DNA of 64,000 bases from Brachypodium distachyon (GCF_000005505.3 NC_016131.3:24357001-24421000), one strand, 5' to 3'. Numbered from the stretch's first letter, positions 22,799 through 36,120 are shown. The notes: generated from the sequence alone by a model not told the origin. Numbers and translations are program-made.

Positions 22799-25090
22799 AC
22801 AAAACATTATGAACATCTCTTCACAAGATAGTAGCAACTAGACAGAGAAGATTGTGATTTGTGAACTCTCAAAAAAAAAAAAGATGGTGAACTGAGTCAT
22901 GTATGTTAGAAAATGCACATTCTGAAGGTCTCTTCATATTCGCTTGGCCCATTTTTCTGCAGCGTGCAGCCCAGCCCAGCCCAACGTGCTGTCTCCACTA
23001 CCATCACGGATGAAATCATCATTCATGCTAAGCTCTACCGTTTTCTCTTGCTTGCAAGTTAACAGCACTCGCTAATTGTCCACGTTGCCCAAAGAAAGAG
23101 GCAATAATTTGGCATCATGGCAATTGACAAAAGATCAATCATAGTTCCATGCCACAAATGATTTGATGAATCATGAACTGAAGTGGTCTAAAATAACAAG
23201 TAGGGATTCCGCTCCAAGTTTGCCTTGTTTGCCAGGTTAGTGTGAACGCGAAAGACCAAAGATGTAGTATGTCCTTCACTAAGCCATTGTTGAATGACTT
23301 TTCTTGTTAGCAAAGTCGATCTCTGCCCAAAAATGGAAGATCCTAATGTTTTCTATTTCGTCCATGCATGATTATTCCGTGATCTTTCCTTTTCTTGAAA
23401 GAAAAGTCTCAAACGTTGACAACTCATTGAGTCAATTTCAGGTCACATGGCACAAATTAATTGCGCTACGCATAGAACGGTATGGTCACTGCTAGAAAAT
23501 CGCGGTTTATCTCTCCATAAATAGCCGGCTAGTGAACTTCACAGTCGAACTCGAACTTGAAAGGCCACTCGTCCCATTGATTTTGCCTATAGCTAAACAC
23601 TCAAAAATGCATCAAGATCAAATTCTCATTCAATGTGGGAAAATTTTACACCTATATGCAATCGCAATCTATCCATCTAGACTGTCTAGCCATGTTAGAA
23701 CATACTGCTATGCAATTATGCTTTTCATCTTGATTTTATCAGATCTTGAATGAACGTATCGTCAAAGCTTAATCAATGGTCAAAATTTGGCACCGTTTGA
23801 TAACGCACAACATGATGGACACATATTGTAGGCAAAGGCAGTATGCATTCGTGGATCCACACTCTGTTTCTGTTGGGGTCCCTTTTCATTTTTCTGACGA
23901 TCGACTAGCTTTCTGTAAACTCTAAAAGGCTTCATGGATGCTGAAACTATCATGGCTGTTAATAAATTATTGAAGATCAGCTCTCGAGCTAGTCTCAACT
24001 CCTCAATCATAGTCTTAAAGCGTCTGAACATCTTTTGTGGATATTATGGCTTTTCTGCTAGGATTATATTACGCTTGGCAGAGAACATGAATAATAGTTT
24101 CAGTTGAACGAAACGTAGCGCCATTGAGCAGAATAATGAATGAAATACAGTCGGTAAAAAATCGGTGATACATATCTAGGCATGCTCAAGTGTCTCCATA
24201 CATGCATCCCTTTCCGAGTAATGGCATGCTCTTGCTCAACCACCGTCCACCGGCTTAGCTTGTTGCTGTGGGTCTGACCGGAGGAGGAGCCAAGTGCAAG
24301 ATACGTGAGGACAGCAGCAAACGACGCGAAGCTAGTCTGATCAATTTGACGGATACCGATAATACCGCTAGCAGCTGATGGATGACCGGTCGATGATCGA
24401 CGCGAGAGAGGAAGGAATAAATGCTCCGATCCTAATCGCGAGCTTTGTATATAATTAATCTAGCGTTTGATGCTTCAGCAATCTACAGCAAGACGTCAAC
24501 GTCGGGATCGACCGATCTCGATCCTGAATCGGATCAGGGCCGGCGTGGGAGTAATTTACTTGCAGTTGCTAGCGAATGGTCGTTGTGGTGGCATGCATGG
24601 AATGACATCACTCGATCGGGAGCAGCTAGCATTGCCACATGTAGACTCACTCGATCTCTCTTATGGAGCCGGAGCCGAGTTCGAATTGTCCCCGAATGAT
24701 CCGAAAGGGACCGATGAGGGGTAGATGGATGCGTACGGCGATTTGGGTCCATCCCTGACCCTCGTGGCTCGGGGGATTCAAATCAATGCGCTTCACTGTT
24801 GACAACCTTGCGGCATGTAGCCAATGCACTCATCCATCCATCCATCGCCATACGAGTATATTGCAGGCGGCGTCACGGACCATTCATTGGACGCGTCGTA
24901 TGTATCCAAGCTTGCGTCTCGTTTCATTCCCTCTGCTGTTTTCATGTGTGCTCCTCACGCGCTGACACGCTACGGTTAGTGCACATTTTATTCTTTACCT
25001 TCTTTCTCTTCAGGTACGTATTACTATTATGTACTCACTCCACTGGACTACTCCCGCATTATACAGCAGCAGAATATCGTTTATTGACGG
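22799..25090. other. intergenic, no gene recognised
   Basis: Only short ORFs without recognisable domains. An 83-codon minus-strand ORF at 23780-24031 shows no family signature. A TATA-like TCCATAAATAGC occurs near 23515 on the plus strand, but no plausible coding region follows. I see no tRNA or other RNA gene. Confidence 0.45.
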
Positions 25091-26349
25091 TAGATATTAT
25101 TTTTATTTATTTTTCAAAAAGGAGGTTGAAAACCCCGGCCTCTGCATCAAAATGGTGCACACAGCCATTATCTATCTATTTATCTATTTATTTATTCAAA
25201 CAGCCTGACAAAACTCATACATCAATCGAAAGATCCAAAACCACCGAACTATACCTACAAGCTTAATGAAGGCGGTGGCCATTATCGGGACCGCATGCCC
25301 TGACCGCACACCACCGCGCAACATCAAAATCTGGAGGGCACAACTGGACACAACTGGTCTAGCAAATCCAAGGCGAGTGCCGATACTCACACTATAGAAA
25401 CTGCCGCCACCTTCTTCCACCAACCCATCTTCAGGACAAGGATCAAAACAATGCATCTTATCAGGCCTGGCGGTAACGACGGAAGCCAGAAACACTAACC
25501 AGCACACTTCCAGCAGCCCTCCGCCCAAGATGCTCTCGCACGAAGATCTGGTGTTCCCCCAACGGTGCCCCCAAGGGAGAGCGCGACGCTGTCAGCGCTG
25601 CCGCCGCCTAGTCCAAGGACTCAGGGTTTTCACCCGGGGACCTAGGTCGGGGTTGGAGTGGAGGTACCTCGACAACGCCTCAAGAGGGAGAGACATCCAA
25701 ATATCACCGCCGTCGTGGTTGGACTGGCCAACCAAAGGGTTTCCCCTGGTAACCGACCCACAAAAACGCACCTCGCCTTCTCCAGAGTCGACGAAAGACG
25801 CCGACCGCCAGATCTGACGAGAAGAGGCTGAGCAGCCGCATCCGCGAAGGCAAGGCCACCTCCGTAGGAGGCGCGACATCGTGAAGACAGGCTAGCCCGC
25901 CCGCGGCCGCAGAGCCTGACTCGCAGGGGCCGCACAGGCCCGCCGCCACCAAGGCCGCCGCCGCAAGGGCCAGCCCGTGGCCGCCAGGACACAAAGAGGC
26001 GCGCGGCAGAAGATGTGCAGCGTAAATCTGGCCGCACGACGACCGCCGCCGCGCGGAGAGAAGACCATGGCCCCGCCGCCGCTAACGCCACGCGGGCTTT
26101 GCCTGACGGCGCGCCCCGGCGCTCCGCGAGGGAGGGTGCATCGATCTAGGGTTGCAGAGGGCCGGGGAGGTTACCCACCGTTTGGTTATCTCTGAAAAAA
26201 TTTGGGTCCTGTAAAGAAAGAATATTGACAGTGGATATATATGTAAAATAAAATAAAAATGTTACTGTAAGTCGGATACTAGGAATAATTTATTTATTTT
26301 CGAAAAGGGGTTTTTCCCGGAGTCTGCATTGAAACGATGCTCACAGCCA
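25090..26349. repeat. GC-rich degenerate repeat block
   Basis: Bounded by two similar modules of the form AAAGGAGG...CCCCGGCCTCTGCAT...GCACACAG (25110-25168 and about 26300-26347, both in plus orientation). Between them is GC-rich sequence with overlapping ORFs on both strands, biased to Arg, Pro, Gly and Ala, and containing phrases such as GGGTTTTCACCCGGG. It resembles decayed grass retroelement-associated DNA, but I cannot name the family. Confidence 0.4.
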
Positions 26350-29300
26350 AGACTAGGAATAAATGATGTGCTGGAGGGATCCATGCATCTTGCTCGCTGG
26401 CAGCGGGCAGTTTGGGCACTGTAGTGGTGATCATGATGCTAAGGTTCATGCATTGATGCAATGATTTCGGTACGACGTTCGCCGGCGTAGATTAGAAACC
26501 TTGTTCGGGTGCATTTGTCCTTCGGTTTACTTCCAAAGGAGTTAACTGTATTCCAGGAGTTTCATCATGTTGCCAAACATATATGGATGGATGTCGTGGT
26601 ACATACAAGTCATCATTAGATTGGAGGCTGCATGTGCACTGGCATGTACTTCTCATCACGAGAGAGAGCGACAAAACGGCCGGCCGGGGTTCTGGAGAGG
26701 GAATTAGTTGAACTGTGTGTTCTTCTCTTCCAAAAACATCGAATAGACGCAGAATTACGCACCACCGCACACAATAACTGGCACACGAAATCTTACGAAA
26801 ATGCTTTTCTGTTTTGCTATGCGAATCAACTCGCAAGGTTCTAATATCTATCCTGCATTTTTTTTTGCCTATTTCTGCGTTTTTCTAATTAGTGAATAAA
26901 AAAGGCTCTAAAAAAAATCTCACGAGACTCCTAAAACTGAGAGGGACTAAAGTTGGTCAAGATTAGCCGCACAAATCTCAAAGGCATAAAGTGGATAAGT
27001 AATTAATACTCGTGGAACTTCACAAAGTAGAAAATTGGCAAAGTTGAAAAGAAAAACAAGAAGTCTGGAACCCTTAAAAAAGAACGAGTACCAAATCAAA
27101 TTAAAAGATCGGAGCACCCCTGAAAAGTTGATTCTGGGCGTGTACTTTCTGGCCGTACTGATACAATGAGCAGCTAAATTTTCTATAGCCACACTTTGTT
27201 TCAATTTTGAAGTGGTACGTAGCTAGGCTTTTCATTTCTCTAATTTCGCTTCGGACGCAAGAAAACGCGCCGGCGCCGGCAGAGGCCGCCATTAACATTA
27301 TATAAATCCTCAGTGCTTCATTCTTGCCGAAAGGGTGTGCTAAGCTAGCCGTAACTTATCTCTCACATCACTTAAAGCAAGTACTCCTTTCACTTGTTAA
27401 CTACAGTAGGAGTAACTAGCTAGGGTAAATGAAGTATGCGCAGTAATTATGGTATACACGCGGGAGCATGCACCTTTTAGCAATCATGCGTATTCGCAGA
27501 TTAAAAGAAGAAAAGTGTGTTGTACAAAAAGTATGCACATTAGCAAATTTTTCTAACAAAGTATGCATTTTTTTTTAGAAAAAAGAACACAACGGTCCAC
27601 TTCGAAAACCAAGGTTTATGAGAACTGAATAAAAAAAATTGTTAGAAAATGACGATGAGTAATCTTAGCAACACGACATCCATATTTGTTCACGAGGTTC
27701 ATCGTGCTCTGACAATAGGTGTTCGTCTCTACAAAACCGCAGCATGCCTAGCTTGTCTGACTCAGAGTCTTCGACGACATGCTGTCCAATCCTACCACGC
27801 TCATCAAAAGAGTAGAGCCCAGGTTACCACGTGCAACGCTTGTCCAACATTGACGCCATGTTCTCCAAGCCCATGTGTGCTCGCTAGAGGTGTCGCCCCA
27901 CTGGAGAGGTTGCCGCCAACGCTTGGCCGATGCCGATGTCATGCTCGAATGCTGCCTCTTCTACAATTCTGTTGTGCCTCCGTCTCTCCCTCATTTCTCC
28001 TGTTGATCGAGACGGCCAACGCTTCTCTCCAGTCACCTCGTCGTCTTGTCGCCTATCACTATGGCACCCGCCCACGCTATTCCTCTGTCCTATAGACTCC
28101 TGAAGGGCCTCGGTGGAAGGAGAAGAAGAGAAGACTGGATCAGGAGATGTGGGATCGAGAGGTGAACCGGGAGAGTTCAAATTTGTACTAAAACAAAGGC
28201 AAGAATTATGGGACGGAGGGAGTACTACTGAAACAGGATATAGGGGGAATAAATGTGAGTTGGGATTACGGGGAATCAAGGTGAGTTGGGAGATATGGTT
28301 CTAGAATTTTTGATCGAGAGATGGATCGATTGGGAGGTGGGGAGAAAACCAAAGAGACGACTAGGAGGAGAAACAATGAGGAGAATCAGGGTTGGGAGGG
28401 GGGGTGTTTGTACCCAAGTTGAAGCAGAGGGCTTAGTGGGCCAAACATTTCCACCGACTCGCCATGTTTTGGGCATGTCAGTGGTACTAGGCCATCAACG
28501 ATAACTGTGTCGGACCTCAATTTGGGCTTGTTAGTGGTGGGCATATGTGAAGCTTTTCGTTGAAACTAGACTGATTTCTATAATCACCACTAGCTCGTGC
28601 CCGGCTGGCTGCCAATGGTACGGTGACCAATTTTCCATTCCCCTCAGTGATGAATAGGGAAGGTGTTCTCTTTCTCGTAGCGCACGGTGCCTTTACATAT
28701 GAATTTTTTTACAATTAATATGTAACACTTTATTCCATCTAGAGGCCCTTGCGCGCAACTCCGGTTAGTACACTCGAATCTAGCTGAGTTTGGAGAGAAA
28801 CTACGGACAACACGTTTTCGCTGATAGATTGCAATTTTACCCTTGTTGTTCGATACTCCCTTTTTTGAGATCACACTGCACACATCCATATTGGAGTATC
28901 AGATAATCTATACCCTTAGATCAAAGAAAATGGATGACCTTTCTGGGCTACTCTAAAAGAGCTTTGCATTCGACTCGATCAACTTTTTTTTTGAAAAGGA
29001 GGGCATCCCCGGCCTGTGCATATCAATCAATGCACACAGTAAGTGTCAAAATATTACATGTATCTAGACAAATTTTCGGTATAGATACGTTCATATTTGT
29101 CAAATTTGAGACACTTAATATGGGACGGAGAGAGTATTTTCTTTTTGCCAAAGGACAGAATAGGCAAAGGTGACAAACTAATTTCACGCGTTCAATGGCA
29201 TGTAGGGTGTTATAGAATGGGTAATTTGACTTTGGATGAAATATACAGTAATAAAGAAGCCCGTCTCCGGAGGTAGGATGATTTACAATAGTCGAAAGAA

Positions 29301-30025
29301 CTACTCTGTACGCATTTTTATAATCATTGGTCAAAGCTGTAAATATTGTGCGTTATCCAAAGCATTGGTCAAAGGTATAAATATTGTATTTTCACAATGG
29401 GCCATTGAGGTCCGAGGACCTCACAATGCTTTCCTCTCTAGTTGAATAAATTAAGCCTACCTTTCACGTACTTACTCTTCGAGACAATTGAAGTATAGCA
29501 GTTTACCACTTATTTTCAACACTAGTAAAACTAGCCAAAGTTACATACTCCATCCTATATTTTGGAATGGAAGGAATAATAATTTCTTTTAAAGCACTAA
29601 AGCATAAACTGTTTAGTTCGATGGGCTTCTAGAAGCATCACATTTGTTTTAGCAAAGGGAGGATTTTGGGTGAGTGCTTTTAAAGAAGAAACTTGAGTTG
29701 TTCCTACTTGCTAGTACTGTCACTCGGCCAAACCATCCCATGCACGGAGCTAACCAAATTCTGGGGACATAATATGAAAATCCAAGAGTTGAGCAGAAAC
29801 CCTACCAACCGGCAAGCATATATCCCTTAACGGCTTAACTTGCGACGTAGGAGAGGCTAAACATTTTGCCTCACTTATTCTGATAATCCGGTCCTTATGC
29901 ATGGATGACTCAGTATGAACAGCCCAACTAAAGCTCACCTAACTAGTTAAACCTGATCAAGCGTTAGTGCAGTATGGAGCTGAAAGTGTCTGAAATGTTT
30001 TGAGAGCACAAATTGATCAATACTA
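26350..30025. other. intergenic, MITE pieces and unrecognised ORFs
   Basis: No supported gene. Partial Stowaway ends occur at about 28205-28224 and 29041-29135 (AGATACATGTAAT-type core and GGGACGGAGAGAGTA end). A copy of the CCCCGGCCT...GCACACAG module is at 28985-29040. A TATA-like ATTATATAAATCC at about 27296-27308 follows a GC-rich stretch, but only tiny ORFs lie downstream. Confidence 0.45.
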
Positions 30026-30136
30026 CTCCCTCCGATCCTAAATTGTTGTCGAAATATTACATGTATCTAGACGTTTTTTAAGAAAAGATACATCCATATG
30101 AATAAATTTGAGACAATAATTTAGGATCGGATGGAG
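30026..30136. mobile_element. Stowaway MITE
   Basis: CTCCCTCCGATCCTAAATTG at the left and CAATAATTTAGGATCGGATG plus GAG at the right, flanked by TA (30024-30025 and 30137-30138). The interior holds the ATTACATGTATCTAGACG module seen in several other copies here. Confidence 0.88.
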
Positions 30137-30138
30137 TA

Positions 30139-31805
30139 CCGTTTTTATTTGGAAAACTAATTCTTCAAATTATTCAGATTTATGTTTATGTTCTCATACT
30201 TGCATATATTTTGAGCAAGGCATTTTGTTTTTCACAAAGGAGGGTAGCTAGCACGTCCCCGACCTTCTGCATCGTCGTGCACACATAATTTATATTATTG
30301 AAGAATAAAAACATGTAAATATGATGTTTTGAATGTGTATGATAGTGTGAAATTCTGATAGTATCTGAATGATTGTGAAATACATCAGCTTGTGTGTGCT
30401 TTCTTGGCGGTTGGGACGGCTGAAAGGTTGTGCAGATAGGGCAGCTGCATCGCTAACTGCCGAACTTGGTGTTTTTAGGTACTGATGTAGCCAAACAAAG
30501 TGAGACAATTTGGCTAGAACTACAACTTTCTACCACTGACAAGGGCCCGAGAAGTACATATATAGCTAGGCGTCAGTAGTAACTTTTCTCAGCCAGCAGT
30601 AACATGCCACATTGCCACTGACGGGCGCGCGGTAAAATCAGACGTTATGGTGAGCAGAAGCACTGAAGAAGGTGCCCAAATCCCGTCAGGGAGCGTCCGA
30701 GTAGCAACATATATACATGTCACCGACACAGGGAGTCGTCTGAAAGGATTTGATCACCAAAGAAAAGTTGATACATAAACTAAACAAGCCCTACCGTGTT
30801 GATCAGGCCATATATATGTGTGCATGCATGCATGCGTGAAATTATAGGGTTTGCCTGCATGGATGATGCTACAGCTAGCGCGTGCTCGCAAAAGATGAGG
30901 AATATAATTTAATAAATGAAGAGTGGCCTTCCTGCCAATTTCCTTGGCCCCTATAGTCCCCGGCCGAAAGTCAAAAATACTATACGCGCTACCCATGCAT
31001 AGGCTGCCCACCGCCGCGCCCGCCCATGCATGCAACCATGCTTAATTTAGTTTGCAGCTAGCCTACACGCTCCACTTACGTACTGTATGCACATATACCA
31101 GATTGGTATGGATTATTATTTTGCGCAGAGTGTTAGGTACCGAGCGTTGCCAGTGACTTTAGTCCCATCTCGCTAGTGGGAGGAGACTACGATCAGCATA
31201 TAAGAGAGAGTGGCCACTCTCTCATCAGTTCAGGCTTTTGGGATGAGAAGGGCTCTTTGGTTATATGGCTGTGCAGGATGCGCATGAACGTCTAAACACG
31301 ACACGAGTGTGTGGAGTTAGGACTGGGACGCTGACACAGAGAGAGCATATAGTATGTGAGATCGAAATTGAATAAGCAACTTGGTTTAGACATCACATCA
31401 CATTAACGTCGCTCTAATGATCATCAGCGCCGCTTGGTCGGATACAATATGGTTCGACTCGATCCCTTCGGATGATGGACATGATGGGGAATTTTCCGAT
31501 TAGTTCCAATTTTCCAATCGGCGGGTTACTCTAATCGCTCTCACATTACTAGTAGGTACACATGCACGTACTTCATTAATATTCTGTATTGATTTCTCTA
31601 GTCATAAGCCTGCAGAAAAGCAAAGCAAAGCAAAGCCAATTAAGCCGCGCCGGAAATTAACTGGAGATCAGAAAGGGATCGATCTCAGTTAACTAATCAA
31701 ACCCGACGACAAATTAACTAGAATCCCTTAGTTCCCATTCAACAACAACAATAACAACAAAAACAAGCGTCAAAAAAAAAAAACAAGCCCAACAACAACA
31801 ACACT
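30139..31805. other. upstream region of the YUCCA gene
   Basis: No gene seen. A copy of the AAAGGAGG...CCCCGACCTTCTGCAT module lies at 30236-30284. 31127-31320 resembles a degraded LTR-like sequence beginning TGTTAGG, but no partner was found. The last 150 bases have the CT-rich, TATA-containing make-up of a core promoter. Confidence 0.45.
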
Positions 31806-31810
31806 CCCCT

Positions 31811-31818
31811 ATTTATAC
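31811..31818 (+). promoter_or_regulatory. probable TATA box of the YUCCA gene
   Basis: ATTTATAC in the context CCCCTATTTATACCCAGC, 138 bp before the start codon. It is followed by a CT-rich leader, a typical grass core promoter arrangement. Assigned by position only. Confidence 0.5.
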
Positions 31819-31955
31819 CCAGCACCGCTCCTCTTCACTCCTACAGCACCTTCCTCACTTACACCCCTCACTCACCTTCTCTCTCAGCACACGCATATAG
31901 CTCGAGCTTCATTCGGAGGTGAGAGTGACCACGAGTACACTTGTACGAACACACG

Positions 31956-33618
31956 ATGGCGGCGAGCGGCGGCGGCCGGGTGGTGTGGGTGAACGGGCCG
32001 ATCGTGATCGGGGCCGGGCCGGCAGGGCTGTCGGTGGCGGCGTGCCTCAACGAGCGCGGCGTGCCGTCAGTCGTCCTAGACCGCGCCGACTGCGTGGCCT
32101 CGCTGTGGCAGCACCGCACCTACGACCGCCTCCGCCTCCACCTCCCCAGGCGCTTCTGCGAGCTCCCTGGGATGCCCTTCCCGGATCACTACCCGGAGTA
32201 CCCCGACAAGGCCCAGTTCGTGGCCTACCTCGAGGCCTACGCGGCCCGCTTCGGCGTCCGCCCGCGCTTCAACCAGTCCGTCACCTCGGCCCGCTACGAC
32301 AGCGCCGCCGGGCTGTGGCGGGTGCACGCCCAGGCCCACGATGAGGACGGGGTGGTCACGGAGTACATCAGTCGGTGGCTCGTCGTGGCCACGGGCGAGA
32401 ACGCCGAGCGCGTCCTGCCGGAGATCCACGGCATGGAGGACTTCGATGGCCCCGTGTCGCACGTCTCCGAGTACAAGTCCGGCGCTCCCTACCGGGGCAA
32501 ACGCGTCCTCGTCGTCGGCTGCGGTAACTCCGGCATGGAGGTCTCCCTCGACCTCTGCCACCACAATGCTCTCCCCGCCATGGTCGTCAGAGACTCGGTA
32601 AGCACACAACATGTACCTCGGACTCGGAGAGTCCATAATCATATACGGAGTATATAACATGCATGGAAATCCAACGTCTAATTTTGATTGCCTTGCTTTT
32701 TTGTCGGTAAGAAGGTGCACGTGCTGCCGCGGGAGATGCTCGGCGTGGCGACCTTCTCGGTGGCCGTCTTCCTCCTCCGGTTCCTGCCGCTGTGGCTGGT
32801 GGACAGGATCCTCGTCGTCCTCGCCTGGATGTTCCTCGGCAACCTCGAGAAGCTCGGGATCAGGAGGCCGTCCGGTGCAGGCCCGCTGGAGCTCAAGAAC
32901 GCCAGGGGAAGGACTCCGGTGCTTGATATCGGCGCGCTCGCCAGGATCCGGTCCGGCGACATCGAGGTCGTGCCGGGGATCAGGAGGCTGTTCCGTGGGG
33001 GCGCGGAGCTGGTTGATGGATGCCGCGTGGCGGCCGACGCCGTGATAATGGCCACCGGGTACCACAGCAACGTCCCGCAATGGCTCAAGGTGTGCGCAAG
33101 TTTATTTATTGCACTTATTACAATTGAGGAACAAATTAAATAGCTAATTGTTTATGGGTGGCTTTTCTTCTCAAACAAGACATTACTTAGTCACAACTGA
33201 AAAGTAAACCTATACCTGATTCCTTTAAGCTATATTTTTGTGCCTGCTTTAAATTAATGGGGGCAAAGCAAGATGTATTCTGCCGAAAAAAGGATCCTAG
33301 AAAGGTTTTGGATAATTATGCCTAACAAAGTAGGGCACAGTTAGAAAGATGTTAGGTACTAAAAGTCTACACTTCTACTTTTTATTGTTTTATATCTAAA
33401 GGTTTCCTCATTTAATTTTTATTTCCCATGATCAGGGAAGTGACTTCTTCACCCAAGAAGGGTACCCGAGGGTGCCATTCCCAGATGGTTGGAAGGGGGA
33501 GTCAGGGCTCTACTCTGTTGGGTTCACAAGGAGAGGCCTCTCTGGTGTCGCCTCAGATGCTGTCAAGGTTGCACAAGACATTGCCAGGGCATGGAAGCAT
33601 CAAACTGCCACAAGATAA
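31956..33618 (+). CDS. YUC: YUCCA-type flavin-containing monooxygenase
   Basis: Predicted indole-3-pyruvate monooxygenase: NADPH- and FAD-dependent conversion of indole-3-pyruvate to indole-3-acetic acid, the last step of the main auxin pathway. Exons 31956-32597, 32715-33089 and 33436-33618; introns of 117 and 346 bp have GT/AG ends and phase 0. The protein is 399 residues, close to the family's usual length. Visible motifs: FAD-binding GAGPAG (19-24), ATGENAE (145-151), FMO-identifying [11 protein letters not shown] (163-173), NADPH-binding GCGNSG (188-193) and ATGYHSNVP (327-335). The first ATG in the leader is used and lies just before the conserved start. All expected motifs are present with no break. 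A Copia element begins 1.15 kb downstream in the same orientation. The family call is firm; the exact YUC number cannot be given. Confidence 0.95.
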
Positions 33619-34760
33619 AGGAAGCATACTAATTCAATTTCTAAAGGCTTAACCCTGACGAACTTGCTAACTTCATATATCTTGTAAGTGCCATGGCATG
33701 GAAGCACCAAACTGTGCCACATATATATGTCACCCACCTAGCTAGCAAACCATTCCATTGTACCAAGATTTGTTCGGACCAAAACTGGGGGTGAAAACAG
33801 AAACAGATTCTTCCACATGGTTCTGGCATCTGGACAAATGGTGGTGAAGCTTCAGAATTCAGGGGATGGATGATTGAACATTTCCTGAGGCCAGGTTGAG
33901 TGCAATCAAGTAGATCGAGCCCAATTTTTGTTGTACCCATGGGCGTTTTTATGTACAGAATGTTATGTAGTAGATCTAATGGTTGGTAGAGACTCTGAGT
34001 TGGCATTCATGTGTAGTACAGAATCTATAGATTCATGTTTACGTATGTGAAGGTCGCAAAGACCAAGTCAACAACTTCTTACTCAAAGTTAGCATGCCAA
34101 CAAAGCATAGTCAAACCTACATGGACTTGGTCAAAGCCTCCTTGCCATTGTCAAATAGGTGGTGGTCTGGTGGAAGGACCTAAAAGGAGTAAAAGAAATA
34201 AGACTAGGAGACTAGAAGCAAAAAAAGAAAAAGGAAGGAGGGATGTGAGGCCTATCAGTTCGCCTAGCTTTTCATCGTAACCTCATGAAGAAAAGTGATG
34301 ATCTATCTCTAATCTGCAGGGCTGGGCAAGAGACCAACACGTCTCAGACAACAGCGGATGCAAACTAGAACAACGCTACACTTTGCAAGGAAACATGTGC
34401 CTAGAGAACTTCTGACACCCAGGCCAGCCAGAGGATTACTGATATATTGATCACGATTTCGTGTTTCCCGCCTTCTGAGACCAAGGATCCAAGATGGCGA
34501 TAGAATGACCGTCGTGGCACCATGGTGGCGCCCATCCCACCACCATCGTATCTCACACACTCATATGGATTTGTTTCAAGTCGTGCACCTCGTCCTCCTC
34601 TGGAATGTGGAATCTATCCGGGATGGAAATTTTCAAACTTAGTGGGATTTCTCCGACGAACAGTGGTTATGGCAAAGGCGATCAGGCAAAGAATGGTTTC
34701 TGCTGTAGATGGATACGACGTGAGGTGGAGTGTGCTGACTAGAGTAAAATAGATCAGGTG
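33619..34760. other. 3' flank of YUCCA gene
   Basis: Downstream region with the likely 3' UTR. Short ORFs only (81-121 codons), none with a recognisable domain. The 3' side is the target site (TCAAG, 34761-34765) of Copia copy 2. Confidence 0.5.
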
Positions 34761-34765
34761 TCAAG

Positions 34766-36106
34766 TGTGAAATCATATGTGATGTGTAACATTGGCAAGT
34801 GTTTTAGATGAAACATTGATGTGGATACTTTGGATAATATGGATATTTAAGTGATGACATGTATCTTGTTTGGACTTAATGCTTTGCTAGTGGTGTGCTG
34901 ATCCATTAGTTTCTTATGTGATAACATGGCGTGAGTTATTTGGAACTTACCCTGAGTCAAGTCGTGGACTTGTGCTCGTACTGGTTATTTGTGTGTTCGC
35001 TTTTAGGTGTTGCCGGAGCTAGAGGAACGTGGTCGATGACGGGATCGAGAGACGAAGCTTGGGAAGCTGAGGTCGAGGATCAAGGTCATGCGGGACGTTC
35101 GTGCGAAGGAACAATGGAAGTGAAAGCTACGATGATCCGGGAGGGCACCGGTTTGTCGTATGTTGTTTATACCGGAGATGTACGGTATTGGAGATATTCG
35201 ATACGTGATGGTCGAGTTTTGAAGACATCAAGAAGAGTTGATGGCATGAAGTGACATCGAGGTGAAGATATGTAGGTCCAGCCGTGGCTGGATGAGAGCT
35301 GTTTAAAGATTAAACAGTAGCGTCATTAAGATGGCGTCGGTTGGAAAAGTGATCCACATGAAAGTTGTGCGCGTCGTCGAGACGAACAACTTTGATTTTG
35401 GAGTCATCTCAATCCGAGGTCGTATGCGGGCCCCACGGGCAAAATACTGACCGGGACAGAGGAGTCCGTGTTGGATTCGGATTCGGTTTAGGGTTGCGAA
35501 TTTTCCCTTATAAATAGAGGGCATCCTAGCTAGGGTTTTAGCAAGGACGTAAGGGAACTCAAAGCTTTGGATCTAGATCAATTCTTGGAGAGTTCTTGGA
35601 TGCATGGTTGCATCTTTTGTAATCGATCGACATCGTTGCAATAAAGAGATTCGTTGGCGGTGTCATCTCTGTTCTTCTCGGATCTTCGTGAAATCTTCGT
35701 GCTAGATCTTTCTAATACTTTGGTGCAGGTTCATCACAAGTTTATAATACTTTGCTGCAGGTTTATCACGAGATCAACAGAAGATTGCAATTAATTCATC
35801 TTTCTTGTTATTCCTCGAAATTGGTTTTAGATTAATCCTCGTAACTTTCTGTCAGCTGTTACTATTTTGATCATATCTTTTGATTGGTAAGTCCGATTGA
35901 GGTGATTCTTGTTGCGTTGGTTAGATAATTTTAATACCTTTCTTTTCCATACTCATACGTATTTTTTGGTTCATCCAATCAAAAGTTACGGCTGTTTTAC
36001 TATCACGGACAGAAAGGTGATTTAGGGTTTGAACTTTCGGGAAAAGTTTTAATTTGCTTCCGCGCAATCATTCACCCCCCCTCTGATTGCCTATCTCGAT
36101 CTCACA
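34766..36106 (+). repeat. 5' LTR of Copia copy 2
   Basis: 1341 bp, TG...CA. TATA box at 35509-35516 and AATAAA at 35640-35645, so R begins around 35540 and U5 is unusually long (more than 400 bp). Short ORFs inside it are incidental. Confidence 0.95.
35509..35516 (+). promoter_or_regulatory. TATA box in the 5' LTR
   Basis: TATAAATA in CCCTTATAAATAGAGGGC, identical in the 3' LTR. Transcription should start roughly 30 bp downstream, giving the genomic RNA of copy 2. Confidence 0.8.
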
Positions 36107-36108
36107 AT

Positions 36109-36120
36109 TGGTATCAGAGC
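36109..36120 (+). other. primer binding site, Copia copy 2
   Basis: TGGTATCAGAGC two bases after the 5' LTR, complementary to initiator methionine tRNA, the usual primer of plant Copia elements. Confidence 0.93.

Noticed and set aside
25642..26091. 149-codon GC-rich ORF
   Set aside because: Ala/Arg/Gly-biased overlapping frames on both strands in a decayed repeat; no domain.
27290..27660. TATA-like promoter with possible small gene
   Set aside because: Only tiny ORFs follow and no hairpin precursor of a known microRNA was recognised.
31127..31320. possible solo LTR starting TGTTAGG
   Set aside because: No TG...CA pair with a target duplication could be found; similarity to LTRs is only impressionistic.
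32076..33080. 334-codon ORF on the minus strand across the YUCCA gene
   Set aside because: Antisense shadow of a GC-rich coding exon; it runs through the YUCCA intron and has no domain.
34931..35254. 107-codon ORF inside the Copia LTR, identical at 42855-43178
   Set aside because: It lies in U3 upstream of the TATA box, is duplicated only because the LTR is, and is broken in copy 1.
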